Assembly (NCBI GenBank): GCA_948442365.1
Contig: CAOJRU010000007.1
Location: forward strand, 1 to 64,000
Reading direction: 5' to 3'
DNA length: 64,000 bases
Source of the DNA: an uncultured Clostridium sp.
Lineage (GTDB): Bacteria > Bacillota > Clostridia > TANB77 > CAG-508
Shown here: piece by piece, positions 48,715 through 57,860 of the stretch
Layout: every line of letters starts with the position of its first letter
Numbering within the stretch: position 1 is the first letter of the stretch
Program-made: the position numbers and the translations under genes
Notes under the pieces: generated by a model
Seen by the model: the letters and a program-made list of their open reading frames with translations, nothing else
Databases searched by the model: none
What the model was told of the DNA's origin: nothing

Positions 48715-50823
48715 ATGGATAAAAAAAGAAAAATAGTAATCGTAGTAATTCTAATATGTGTAGCTTTGATAGGGATATTTTTTATCATGAAACCGAATAA
48801 AAAGCAAGTAGAATTATCAGCTAGAAATAAAAATATCATAAAAGTAGATGGCCTTGAATATAGAGACTTAAACAATAATGGAAAATTAGATAATTACGAA
48901 AATTGGAATCTTAGTCCAGAACAAAGAGCAGAAGATTTAGTTTCTCAAATGAATACAGAAGAAAAAGCGGGAATGATGTTAATTCATTCCCAATTAAGTG
49001 CTACCAAACAACAAAACAAAGAATTGACCAGTAGGAATGGTTTATTAAATGAGCAAGAATCAACCGATAACGAAAAAATATATTTGAATTATACAGGAAA
49101 TACAACAACTATAAAAGACTTAAATATAAGACATATCATACTAAGAGAGTACATTAATCCAGAACAAATAGTGATTTGGGAAAATGCCATGAATGAATTA
49201 GCCGAAAGTAGTAGACTAGGAATTCCAATTGTATTTACATCTAACCCAAGAAACAATGCAGAAATGGTAGCTACTAATGCAAATGATATTCAATATACAC
49301 AATATCCTACACCAACAGGGATTGCAGCAGCAGCTATGGGAGAAGAAAAAAAGAAAGGTCAATCCGATATTATTCAGAATTTTGCAGAAATCGTAAGAAA
49401 AGAATGGGTAGCAACAGGAATCAGAAAAGGTTATATGTATAGTGCCGATTTAATGACAGATGCAAGGTGGGCAAGAAACAGTGATACCTTTGGAGAAAAT
49501 GTAGACTTTGTAAGTAAAACAATGGAAAGTCTTGTAAAAACCATACAAGGTGGAGACAGGTTAAGTGAAACAGGAGTTGCCTTAACCATGAAACATTTTC
49601 CAGGTAGTGGAGCAAGAGTAAATGGAATGGATGCTCATTTGCCAAATGGGAGATATTCTCCGTATAATACAGAAAATAGTTTAGCCAATTATCATTTACC
49701 ACCATTTCAGAGTGCGATTAATGCTAATGTTTCATCTATTTTACCCTATTATTCACAACCAGATCCTAATAGTGCTAAACAAATTTATAAGGGAAAAGAG
49801 ATTCATATGGGAGGAAGTTCCTATGCTTATAATGAAGAATTCTTAAAGAATTTATTACGTGAAAATATGAATTTCAAAGGATATATCAATACAGACAGTG
49901 GAGTAGTAGATTTTATTGCATGGGGAGAAGAAGATAAAACAAATGTTGAAAAAGTAGCAAAAGCAATTAATTCAGGAGTAGATTTAATATCTGATACTTA
50001 TCATGCCGAATGGATCTTACAAGCTCTTGAAGAAGGATTGATAACGGAAGAACGAATGGATGAATCAGTAAAAAGAGTATTAGAAGAAATGTTTTCGTTA
50101 GGAATTTTTGAAAACCCTTATGTAGAAGAAAAAGAAACCAATGAGAAAATTGCAACCGAACAATCTTTAGAAGAAGCATACAGCGTACATCAAAAATCGG
50201 TTGTATTACTAAAAAATAAAGAACAAACACTACCAATTAAAGCACAAGAAAAGGAAGATAAAATAAAAGTTTATATCAAAGAATTTGGAACAACAGGAAG
50301 AATTATTATGGATGCTTTAAATATGGGAGAATATAATTCTATTGAAGTCGTAAAAGAGGAAAGCCAAGCAGACTATTTAATAACGTATATTGCTGGAAGG
50401 ATAACCAATCAGACGACCTATGAGTTGGACTTGAAAAACAGTGTAATTGGTGAAGAATATGAAGAATGGGTAAGAATCGGAAATACGATTAAAGAAAATG
50501 GCGGAAAAAGAATTACCATCATTAATTTTAAAACAGGCTATATAGTAGATGGAATCGAACAAAATACGGATTGTTTAATAGGTGGCTTTAATACTTATAC
50601 CTCAGCTATTATGGAAGCAATTGTAGGAAAAACAGAAATAACAGGAGTATTACCATTTACCTTACCTGCTAATGGAGAAGTAGTGGCAATAGATGAAAGT
50701 GGAAATTGTGCTTCACCAAATGATGTGCCAGGATATGATAAAAACAAATATATGAAAAATGGATTACGTTATGAATATATAGATGAATTAGGAAATTCTT
50801 ATGTCTGTGGGTATGGATTATAA
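48715..50823 (+). CDS. Membrane-anchored glycoside hydrolase family 3 enzyme
   Basis: 702 residues: N-terminal hydrophobic anchor (about 6-25), then the GH3 barrel with LSPEQRAEDLVSQMNTEEKAGMM near 60, ADLMTDARWARNSDTFGE near 245, TMKHFPGSGA near 290 and the nucleophile region GYINTDSG near 390, where the usual SDW is TDS. The C-terminal alpha/beta sandwich begins near 480 (HQKSVVLLKNKEQTLPI). An extracellular beta-glucosidase/xylosidase-like function is expected; substrate unknown. Co-transcribed with the prepilin-like gene upstream. Confidence 0.88.
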   Translation: MDKKRKIVIVVILICVALIGIFFIMKPNKKQVELSARNKNIIKVDGLEYRDLNNNGKLDNYENWNLSPEQRAEDLVSQMNTEEKAGMMLIHSQLSATKQQNKELTSRNGLLNEQESTDNEKIYLNYTGNTTTIKDLNIRHIILREYINPEQIVIWENAMNELAESSRLGIPIVFTSNPRNNAEMVATNANDIQYTQYPTPTGIAAAAMGEEKKKGQSDIIQNFAEIVRKEWVATGIRKGYMYSADLMTDARWARNSDTFGENVDFVSKTMESLVKTIQGGDRLSETGVALTMKHFPGSGARVNGMDAHLPNGRYSPYNTENSLANYHLPPFQSAINANVSSILPYYSQPDPNSAKQIYKGKEIHMGGSSYAYNEEFLKNLLRENMNFKGYINTDSGVVDFIAWGEEDKTNVEKVAKAINSGVDLISDTYHAEWILQALEEGLITEERMDESVKRVLEEMFSLGIFENPYVEEKETNEKIATEQSLEEAYSVHQKSVVLLKNKEQTLPIKAQEKEDKIKVYIKEFGTTGRIIMDALNMGEYNSIEVVKEESQADYLITYIAGRITNQTTYELDLKNSVIGEEYEEWVRIGNTIKENGGKRITIINFKTGYIVDGIEQNTDCLIGGFNTYTSAIMEAIVGKTEITGVLPFTLPANGEVVAIDESGNCASPNDVPGYDKNKYMKNGLRYEYIDELGNSYVCGYGL

Positions 50824-51003
50824 AAGGAAGGTCTATTTGGGATTTCTTAATTGTAGCCTTTTAAAGGTGTACAAAGTTCTAAAAAATAGGAATAAAAAAA
50901 GTGTCATAGAAGTCGTTTTAGATAAAAAAGCTAAAACGATTTTTTGTGAAGATTTAGGCAAAAACTTAATACCTGACAGCTTTTATGAAAAAATGTAAAC
51001 TAA

Positions 51004-51032
51004 TTGACAATAAAATAAAACATTGATAAAAT
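51004..51032 (+). promoter_or_regulatory. Promoter of the second prepilin-like gene
   Basis: TTGACA, 17-base spacer, TAAAAT; same flank as the promoter at 47588. Confidence 0.6.
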
Positions 51033-51079
51033 AGGCATAATAAAAATTAAAATGAGAACATAGAAAGGACAAAAGAAAA

Positions 51080-52795
51080 ATGAAAATTGATATAAAAAAA
51101 AGAAACAATTGCAAAGGTATTACACTAATAGCTTTAGTAATTACGATTATTGTATTATTGATTTTGGCAGCAGTAAGTATTGCAATTTTAACGGGAGATA
51201 ATGGAATTTTAACGAAAGCAACGGATGCCAAGAAAAATACAATAATAGAAGAAGAAAAAGAACAAATTAAGTTAGCTTATAGTGCATCGTTAACCAAAAA
51301 AGATTATGACGGTATTATTAGGGTAGAAGAATTGAATCATGAATTTGAAAATTTGAATGTTGAAGCCGTAGCAAGTGGGAATAACCCAATTACAGTAACA
51401 TTTAGTAAAACTGGAAATATTTATACAATAGATAATAAAGGAATCATAACTGGTCCTGAAACTTCAGAAGTGGATCCGTTTGAAACAGTAGCCAATAAAC
51501 CAGATATAGAGGCATTTGAAAAAACAAAAACTTACTATGTAGAATGGAACTTAAATGAAGCTGAAACAGAGTATATTCCAAATGAAATAATGATGCAAAA
51601 TGGAATAGAACCAAGTAAATGGTATGACTATAAAGAAGGAATAAATCACTGGGCAAATATAAAAACAACAGGAGGAGGAAACGATTGTTATTGGGTATGG
51701 ATACCAAGATATGCATATTGTATAACAGAAGGATATCATACTGATACTGCACAAACAATAGATATAAAATTTTTACAAGGAATAACTAATATACCAATAG
51801 ATGGAAGTAATATAGAAATTAAAAATGAAACAGGGGAAGGGAATTGGAATGTACATCCAGCTTTTTGGTTCGATAAAAACAATAATGGGATAGAAGATGA
51901 AGGAGAACAACTCACAGGAATATGGGTAGCAAAATTTGAAGCAAGTAGTAATAGTTCGCTAGTTGTAGAAAATCCAACAGCAGAACAATTAGCAATTGAT
52001 GGTGGTTCAAGTACAGACACAGATTTAAAAGTGAGAGTAAAACCAAATGTAACGAGTTGGAGAAATATAACAGTAAATAATATATTTACAGTATGTAAAA
52101 ACTTAACAAAACCAGACAATTCATTGTCTGGGGAAAATAATACTGAAAATACTAATATAGACTCACACATGATGAAAAATACAGAATGGGGAGCAGTGGC
52201 ATATTTAAGTATGAGTGTATATGGAAAAAATGGTGAAGTATGGAATAATCCATATTATAATAATGCAAGTAATTATTCACCGATAACAGGGTTATGTAGT
52301 AATGAATCAAATGGTAAAAACAATGAAACCACCGATATAACTAAAACATGTAAATACAATGAAGTAGGTGGAGGGAATGCTTCTACAACAGGAAATGTAT
52401 ATGGAGTATATGATATGGCAGGAGGAGCATGGGAATATGTAGCTGGATATTTAAGCGAAAAAACAGCAGGTACAAATTATACAACACTTGCAAGTGCTGA
52501 TCCAAAATATAAAGATGTATATGCAGGAACTTTAGAAGATAGAAATGCAAATTATAAGAAAAATATTAAAAAATATGGAGATGCCATATATGAAACTTCT
52601 AGTTCTGGCAATAGCACTACTGGTAGTTGGTACTTTAGTCGTTCTTACTTTCCTAAGTCTAGTAATCCAGTCTTCAGACGTGGAGGTCATGTTAGTACAG
52701 GTAGCCCTGCTGGTATATTTGAATTTGGTAGCTACACAGGTGGAGTTGGGACTGACAACAGCTTTCGACCAGTAGTGCTTATAGATAAGAATTAA
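51080..52795 (+). CDS. Prepilin-like protein with FGE/C-type-lectin-like C-terminus
   Basis: 571 residues. The N-terminus repeats the prepilin signal of the 47773 protein (NNCKGITLIALVITII...), with nearly the same sequence for 45 residues, so the two share a common export leader. Residues 190-571 form a formylglycine-generating-enzyme/C-type-lectin-like domain: YWVWIPRYAY, GIWVAKFEAS, NTEWGAVAYLS, GVYDMAGGAWEYVAG, then the end SSNPVFRRGG, SPAGIFEF and NSFRPVVLI. This ending is the fold used by diversity-generating retroelement target proteins and other binders. The last 200 bases differ in composition (see the 52600 entry). Likely a surface ligand-binding protein; no reverse transcriptase lies in the window. 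Confidence 0.78.
   Translation: MKIDIKKRNNCKGITLIALVITIIVLLILAAVSIAILTGDNGILTKATDAKKNTIIEEEKEQIKLAYSASLTKKDYDGIIRVEELNHEFENLNVEAVASGNNPITVTFSKTGNIYTIDNKGIITGPETSEVDPFETVANKPDIEAFEKTKTYYVEWNLNEAETEYIPNEIMMQNGIEPSKWYDYKEGINHWANIKTTGGGNDCYWVWIPRYAYCITEGYHTDTAQTIDIKFLQGITNIPIDGSNIEIKNETGEGNWNVHPAFWFDKNNNGIEDEGEQLTGIWVAKFEASSNSSLVVENPTAEQLAIDGGSSTDTDLKVRVKPNVTSWRNITVNNIFTVCKNLTKPDNSLSGENNTENTNIDSHMMKNTEWGAVAYLSMSVYGKNGEVWNNPYYNNASNYSPITGLCSNESNGKNNETTDITKTCKYNEVGGGNASTTGNVYGVYDMAGGAWEYVAGYLSEKTAGTNYTTLASADPKYKDVYAGTLEDRNANYKKNIKKYGDAIYETSSSGNSTTGSWYFSRSYFPKSSNPVFRRGGHVSTGSPAGIFEFGSYTGGVGTDNSFRPVVLIDKN
52600..52792 (+). other. Candidate hypervariable region of the lectin-fold gene
   Basis: Codons change abruptly to AGT, AGC, GGT, GGC, AAC, TAC and ACT (NNY type), while the preceding 1.5 kb uses A-ending codons. 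A region like this at the 3' end of a C-lectin-fold gene is what DGR mutagenesis of adenines produces. The template repeat and reverse transcriptase were not found here. Confidence 0.4.
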
Positions 52796-52833
52796 ACGCA
52801 AATCCTTTTACTTATAGTTTTGGACATAATTAT

Positions 52834-52866
52834 AAAAGACGCATCTTCTTTAAGGTGTGTCTTTTT
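52834..52866 (+). terminator. Terminator after the lectin-fold gene
   Basis: AAAAGACGCATCTT with AAGGTGTGTCTTTTT, loop CTTT. Confidence 0.8.
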
Positions 52867-52926
52867 GGATATTTCCTAAAAGAATTTTGGAATTTTAAAT
52901 AAAAGAGAATAAATACGAAAATAGTC

Positions 52927-52956
52927 TTGACAATATTTTATAAAAAAGGATAGAAT
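52927..52956 (+). promoter_or_regulatory. Promoter of the transketolase genes
   Basis: TTGACA, 18-base spacer, TAGAAT. Confidence 0.6.
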
Positions 52957-53033
52957 GAAATTGCAGAATAAAAGAGAAGGTTTATAGGTAAAACCATTTA
53001 AAAACCTAAATATAGTAAAAGGAGAGTATAGTT

Positions 53034-53858
53034 TTGGAAGAATTAGGAATACAAGAATTAGAGAAAAAAGCAAGAAAAGTGAGAGAGGATATTATAGAAG
53101 AGGTATATCGTGCTAAATCAGGTCATCCTGGAGGTTCTCTTTCGATTGCAGATATTTTAACAGTATTATATTTTAAAGAAATGAACATCCAACCCGAAAA
53201 TCCAAATTGGGAAGATAGGGACAGACTCGTATTATCAAAAGGACATTGTTCACCAGCCTTATATAGTTGTTTAGCAAATCGAGGATTTTTTCCAGTAGAA
53301 GATTTAAAGACTTTTAGAAATATTAATAGCTATTTACAAGGGCATCCAGACAAAAACAAAGTACCAGGAGTAGATATGACAACTGGTTCATTAGGACAAG
53401 GATTATCTTCCGCCAATGGAATGGCAATAGCAGGTAAAATGAATCATAGGGCCTATAGAGTTTATTGCATTTTAGGGGATGGAGAAATTGAAGAAGGCCA
53501 AATTTGGGAAGCAGCAATGGCAGCTAACAAATACAAACTAGATAATTTATGCGTAATCGTAGATAATAATAATCTACAAATTGATGGAACCATAGAAGAA
53601 GTAATGAGTTCTTATCCAATTGATGAAAAGTTCAGAAGTTTCGGATTTGAGGTTATTAACATAGATGGACATGATATAGACGAAATTATAAAGGCTTTTG
53701 AAGTAGCTAAAAATGTAAAAGGAAAACCAACCTGCATCCTAGCCAAAACGATAAAAGGGAAAGGTATCGCCTTTATGGAAAATCAAGCTGGTTGGCATGG
53801 GAAAGCACCTAATGACGAACAATATGAGGAAGCTATGCAAGGTTTAAAAGAAAATTAA
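53034..53858 (+). CDS. Transketolase, N-terminal subunit
   Basis: Thiamine-diphosphate-binding half of a split transketolase, moving two-carbon units in the non-oxidative pentose phosphate pathway. Visible: YRAKSGHPGGSLSIADIL near residue 25, SKGHCSPALYS near 65, GSLGQGLSSANGMAIAG near 115 and the ThDP motif GDGEIEEGQIWEA...NNNLQIDG near 150. 274 residues, typical for split form. TTG start at 53034 after AAAGGAG. The partner subunit follows 68 bases later. Confidence 0.94.
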   Translation: MEELGIQELEKKARKVREDIIEEVYRAKSGHPGGSLSIADILTVLYFKEMNIQPENPNWEDRDRLVLSKGHCSPALYSCLANRGFFPVEDLKTFRNINSYLQGHPDKNKVPGVDMTTGSLGQGLSSANGMAIAGKMNHRAYRVYCILGDGEIEEGQIWEAAMAANKYKLDNLCVIVDNNNLQIDGTIEEVMSSYPIDEKFRSFGFEVINIDGHDIDEIIKAFEVAKNVKGKPTCILAKTIKGKGIAFMENQAGWHGKAPNDEQYEEAMQGLKEN

Positions 53859-53926
53859 GAGGTTGTCGATGGTTTCCTAAGTTGCCATTTAAACCCGAAA
53901 GAAACTAAAAGGAAAGGAAGAAAAAA

Positions 53927-54856
53927 ATGGAAGATAAAAAAATTGCTACTCGTCAAAGTTATGGAGAAACTTTAGTAAAATTAGGAAAAGAAAATGAAGA
54001 TATAGTAGTATTAGATGCTGATTTAGCAGGAGCTACTAAAACCAATTTGTTTGCCAAAGAATTTCCAGATCGATTTTTTGATTTGGGAATTGCAGAAGCC
54101 AATATGTTAGGAACAGCAGCAGGATTAGCAACTTGTGGAAAAATTCCATATGCTAGTACTTTTGCTGTATTTGCAGCTGGAAGAGGTTATGATCAAATTA
54201 GAAATAGTATTTGTTATCCTAATCTAAATGTGAAAATTTGTGCTACTCATGCAGGAATTACAGTAGGAGAAGATGGGGCAACTCATCAAATGTTAGAAGA
54301 TATTTCATTGATGAGAACTTTGCCAAATATGACTGTAATTTCACCATCGGATGATACACAAACTAGATGGATGATTGAAGAAGTTAGTAAAATAAAGGGA
54401 CCAGTTTATGTGAGATTAGCAAGATTAGCAACCCCAATTATTTACGACCAAAATCAAAAATTTGAAATAGGAAAAGCCATTCAAATAGGAGAAGGAACGG
54501 ATGGAACAGTATTTGCAACAGGGGTAACAGTAGCAGAAGCAATCAAAGCGCAGGAAGAATTGAAAGAACAAGGAATTGCTATTAGGGTTGTAGATATTCA
54601 TACCATTAAACCAATTGACAAAGATATGATTGTAAAATGTGCAAAAGAAACAAAAAAATTAGTCTCTATTGAAGATCATAGTATAATAGGAGGAGTAGGT
54701 TCAGCAATTAGCGAGGTTTTAACAACAGAATATCCAACTAAATTAAAGAGAATGGGTATGAAAGATACTTTTGGAAAGTCTGGTAAAGCAGAACAACTAT
54801 TGGAATATTTCGGATTAACTTCAAAGGCAATTGTAGAAGAATTCTTGAAAAATTAG
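53927..54856 (+). CDS. Transketolase, C-terminal subunit
   Basis: Pyrimidine-binding and C-terminal half. Visible: VLDADLAGATKTNLF near residue 25, FFDLGIAEANMLGTAAGLA near 47 with the catalytic Glu, HAGITVGEDGATHQMLEDI near 105 and a C-terminal domain with SIEDHSIIGGVGSAISE. 309 residues. Works with the product of 53034. Confidence 0.94.
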   Translation: MEDKKIATRQSYGETLVKLGKENEDIVVLDADLAGATKTNLFAKEFPDRFFDLGIAEANMLGTAAGLATCGKIPYASTFAVFAAGRGYDQIRNSICYPNLNVKICATHAGITVGEDGATHQMLEDISLMRTLPNMTVISPSDDTQTRWMIEEVSKIKGPVYVRLARLATPIIYDQNQKFEIGKAIQIGEGTDGTVFATGVTVAEAIKAQEELKEQGIAIRVVDIHTIKPIDKDMIVKCAKETKKLVSIEDHSIIGGVGSAISEVLTTEYPTKLKRMGMKDTFGKSGKAEQLLEYFGLTSKAIVEEFLKN

Positions 54857-54891
54857 TAAAAATTATTAGAAACATAGAAAACAAGAGATAA

Positions 54892-54936
54892 ATGATAGAA
54901 AATGTAAAAAAACCAACATTTTCTATCATTTTTTTA
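54892..54936 (+). terminator. Terminator after the transketolase pair
   Basis: ATGATAGAAAATGT with ACATTTTCTATCAT, ten-base loop, then seven T. Confidence 0.85.
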
Positions 54937-54947
54937 CGAAAAAAGTA

Positions 54948-54976
54948 TTGCAAAAAAAGTAGTTTATTGTTATAAT
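54948..54976 (+). promoter_or_regulatory. Promoter of ftsEX
   Basis: TTGCAA, 17-base spacer, TATAAT. Confidence 0.65.
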
Positions 54977-55025
54977 TAGAGAGAATAGAATACAATGCCA
55001 GAAATATAAGGTAAGGAGAAACAAA

Positions 55026-55712
55026 ATGATAGAATTTAGAAACGTAAGCAAGATCTATGACACAGGGACAAAGGCCGTCAGAAATGCTAACTTTGTAATT
55101 GATAAAGGAGAATTTACATTTTTAGTAGGAACATCAGGAAGCGGAAAATCCACCCTTATTAAATTAATATTAAAAGAAGAAGAACCAACCTCAGGAAATC
55201 TAATTATTAATGGAAAAGATACGACTTTTTTAAAACCAAGTCGAGTTCCTTTTTTAAGAAGAAGCATGGGGGTAGTATTTCAAGATTTTAGGCTTTTACC
55301 AGACAAAACGGTTTACGATAATGTTGCTTATGCTATGTATATTGTAAGAGCAACACCAAGACACATTAGAAGACAAGTTCCAATGGTGCTTTCCTTAGTA
55401 GGATTAAGTGGTAAAGCCAAAATGTTTCCAAATGAACTATCAGGAGGAGAACAACAAAGAGTGGCTTTAGCAAGAGCCCTAGTAAACAATCCATCCATGT
55501 TAATTGCAGACGAACCAACAGGAAATCTAGATCCAGATACAGCATGGGATATTATGAATTTATTAAATGACATCAATATGAGAGGAACAACCGTTGTCGT
55601 TGCCACACATGCAAAAGATATTGTAGATAAAATGAAAAAAAGAGTTATCCATATACGCAAAGGTCAAATAATAAAAGATGATAAAAAAGGTGGGTATGAT
55701 TGTGAAATATAA
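55026..55712 (+). CDS. ftsE: Cell-division ABC transporter ATP-binding protein FtsE
   Basis: ATPase of the FtsEX complex, which couples ATP hydrolysis to activation of cell-wall hydrolases. Walker A GTSGSGKST near residue 38, Q-loop VFQDFRLLPDKTVYDN near 86, signature LSGGEQQRVALARAL near 138, Walker B LIADEPTGNLDP near 160 and the switch ATHAKDIV near 195. 228 residues. Overlaps ftsX by about 17 bases. Confidence 0.95.
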   Translation: MIEFRNVSKIYDTGTKAVRNANFVIDKGEFTFLVGTSGSGKSTLIKLILKEEEPTSGNLIINGKDTTFLKPSRVPFLRRSMGVVFQDFRLLPDKTVYDNVAYAMYIVRATPRHIRRQVPMVLSLVGLSGKAKMFPNELSGGEQQRVALARALVNNPSMLIADEPTGNLDPDTAWDIMNLLNDINMRGTTVVVATHAKDIVDKMKKRVIHIRKGQIIKDDKKGGYDCEI

Positions 55713-56602
55713 CATATTTGGATATTTAATAGGAGAAGGATTTGGAAATGTATTCAAAAATAAGAAATCGACAGGAGCATCTCTAATGATTATGTGTGCT
55801 ACTATGATTATTTTTGGAATTTTCTTAATTCTAACCGAAAATATAAATCATTTTGTAGCAGAAGTTGAATCCGCACAAGGAATACAAGTTTTTATAAAAA
55901 ATGAAGCAACCCAAGAACAAATTGAGGAAGTGGAAGAAAAATTAAGAGCTTTAGATGGAGTTAGTACAACGGAATATGTATCTAAAGAAGATGCCTTAAC
56001 ACAAATGAAAGACCGATTTGGAGATAAAAAGGATTTATTAGCTGGTTACGAAGAAAACAATATATTCCCAGCCTCTTATGTTGTAACACTAACAGACTTA
56101 AGTAAAAGTAAAGAAGTACAAGAACAAATTTTAACCTTTGACAATATCAAAAAAATAACTAGCAAAGATGAAACAGTAACGACTTTAATTAATTTAGCTA
56201 ATGGTATTAAAATCGTAACAGGTGTTATTTTAATTTTATTAGTTATCATATCTGTCTTTATTATAGCAAATACCATCAAACTTACCGTTCATGCAAGAAG
56301 AAAAGAAATTTCAATTATGAAATATGTAGGAGCAACCAATGGATTTATTCGCTGGCCATTTATTGTAGAAGGTATGATAATAGGAATATTAGCTAGTAGC
56401 ATATCCATTGCATTAGTAGGAATTGCTTACAGTTTTATAGCAGAACAGATGGTAAATTCTCAATTTATGCAGGTAATCAATATGAGTTTAGTGACATTTG
56501 GCGATATGTTTAGTTCTATTATATTTGTCTATATGTTACTAGGAATTGGAATAGGAGCTATCCGGAAGCATTATTTCTATGAGAAAATATTTAAAAGTAT
56601 AA
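55696..56602 (+). CDS. ftsX: Cell-division ABC transporter permease FtsX, one CGG +1 shift
   Basis: Membrane half of FtsEX. N-terminal KYNIFGYLIGEGFGNVFKNKKS, first membrane helix about residues 25-45, extracytoplasmic domain about 50-165, then three more helices with HARRKEISIMKYVGATNGFIRWPFIVEG between. At 56563 the codon after GAI is CGG. Skipping C gives GSIISMRKYLKV and a stop at 56602, precisely the usual FtsX ending, just before the next gene. Unshifted, the tail loses that ending and runs 28 bases into the next gene. GTG 55702 may be the true start; ATG 55696 is in frame. About 300 residues. Confidence 0.9.
56563..56565 (+). other. CGG +1 recoding site in ftsX
   Basis: GCT ATC CGG AAG; skipping C gives GCT ATC GGA AGC ATT ATT, continuing into the canonical MRKYLKV tail. 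Confidence 0.88.
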
Positions 56603-56612
56603 AGGAGAAAAC

Positions 56613-57839
56613 ATGCGTAAAATTTTATGTGTTGTTTTAGCTTTCCTAATAGGTAGTTTTAGTATTATTTCTTATGTACAAGCAGAAGAAATAACAGACT
56701 TACAAACACAGCAAGAAGAACTAAGAAACCAAATTAATGATGCCACAGGTGAATTAGAAAATGTACAAGAAGAATTATCAGAGAATCTTCAGCAAGTTCA
56801 AAAACTAGATGAGAGAATAGCTAATTCACAAGAAGAACTAGAAAAATTGAATACTAAAATTATAGAATTACAAAATTCCATTGATGAAGTAGAAGAAAAG
56901 CTAAAAGTAGCAGAGGAAAAATATAATAAGCAAAGAGAAATATTAGAGGTACGATTAGTGACTATGTATGAGACAGGAGATACCCAATATTTAGACGTTA
57001 TTTTGAGTTCTAAAAGTGTTTCTGATTTCTTATCCAATTATTTCCTAATTACGGAATTAGCTAAATATGATACCGAATTATTGGAAGATATGAAAAAGCA
57101 AAAAGAAGAAATTGAATTAGATAAGAAAAAGTTAGATACAACAAAAGAAAAATATGGGGCGATCAAGCAAAACCAAACGAAGACAGCTAAAGTATTAGAA
57201 AATACCAAAATGGTAAGAGAAAATTATATTGCAAAATTGTCAGATAAAGAAAGAGATGTACAAGCTCAAATCGATGAATATAATACAAAATTTGAAGAAG
57301 TAAATAGAGAAATATTGTCACTTGCTTTGGAAGGAATCGATACCCAATATATAGGAGGAGAATTGGCATGGCCAATTCCAGGATATACCAGGATTACTTC
57401 AAAATATGGTATGAGAACCCATCCTATTACAGGAGTTTATAAATTACATACAGGTGTTGACGTAAGTGCACCAATGGGTGCGAACTTTGTAGCTGCCAAT
57501 GACGGAATTGTTGTTAAAGCAGAGTATAATGGAGCCTATGGTAATATGGTAATTATCGATCATGGTGGAGGTGTTTCCACTTTATATGCACATGGTTCAG
57601 AAATTATGGTACAAGTTGGAGATACGGTAAAACGTGGTGAAACGGTAGTACTAAAAGTTGGTTCAACTGGATATTCAACAGGACCACATGCCCATTTTGA
57701 GGTTCGATTAAATGGAGTTGTGACAGATCCATTACCATATATCACAAATGGTATGGTACCAACCACACAAAACAAAACGGATCAGGAAACATCAGAGGAA
57801 GTTAAAAATAATACAACAACAGAACAGACAGCAAATTAA
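56613..57839 (+). CDS. Coiled-coil M23 peptidoglycan endopeptidase (EnvC/CwlO-like partner of FtsEX)
   Basis: 408 residues: signal peptide (MRKILCVVLAFLIGSFSIISYVQA), long coiled coil (about 25-245) and a LytM/M23 domain. The metal ligands are HTGVD near residue 285 and HAHFEV near 355. The hydrolase domain also shows YGNMVIIDHGGGVSTLYAH. A Thr-rich tail follows. It starts ten bases after the ftsX stop, so the FtsEX complex probably controls it through the coiled coil, as in EnvC and PcsB systems. Cuts peptide crosslinks during division. Confidence 0.92.
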   Translation: MRKILCVVLAFLIGSFSIISYVQAEEITDLQTQQEELRNQINDATGELENVQEELSENLQQVQKLDERIANSQEELEKLNTKIIELQNSIDEVEEKLKVAEEKYNKQREILEVRLVTMYETGDTQYLDVILSSKSVSDFLSNYFLITELAKYDTELLEDMKKQKEEIELDKKKLDTTKEKYGAIKQNQTKTAKVLENTKMVRENYIAKLSDKERDVQAQIDEYNTKFEEVNREILSLALEGIDTQYIGGELAWPIPGYTRITSKYGMRTHPITGVYKLHTGVDVSAPMGANFVAANDGIVVKAEYNGAYGNMVIIDHGGGVSTLYAHGSEIMVQVGDTVKRGETVVLKVGSTGYSTGPHAHFEVRLNGVVTDPLPYITNGMVPTTQNKTDQETSEEVKNNTTTEQTAN

Positions 57840-57860
57840 AAGAAAAAATAGGAGGAACTT

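Noticed and set aside
50801..50998. 65-residue ORF overlapping the GH3 gene end
   Set aside because: No ribosome site, begins inside the GH3 coding end, no recognisable protein features.
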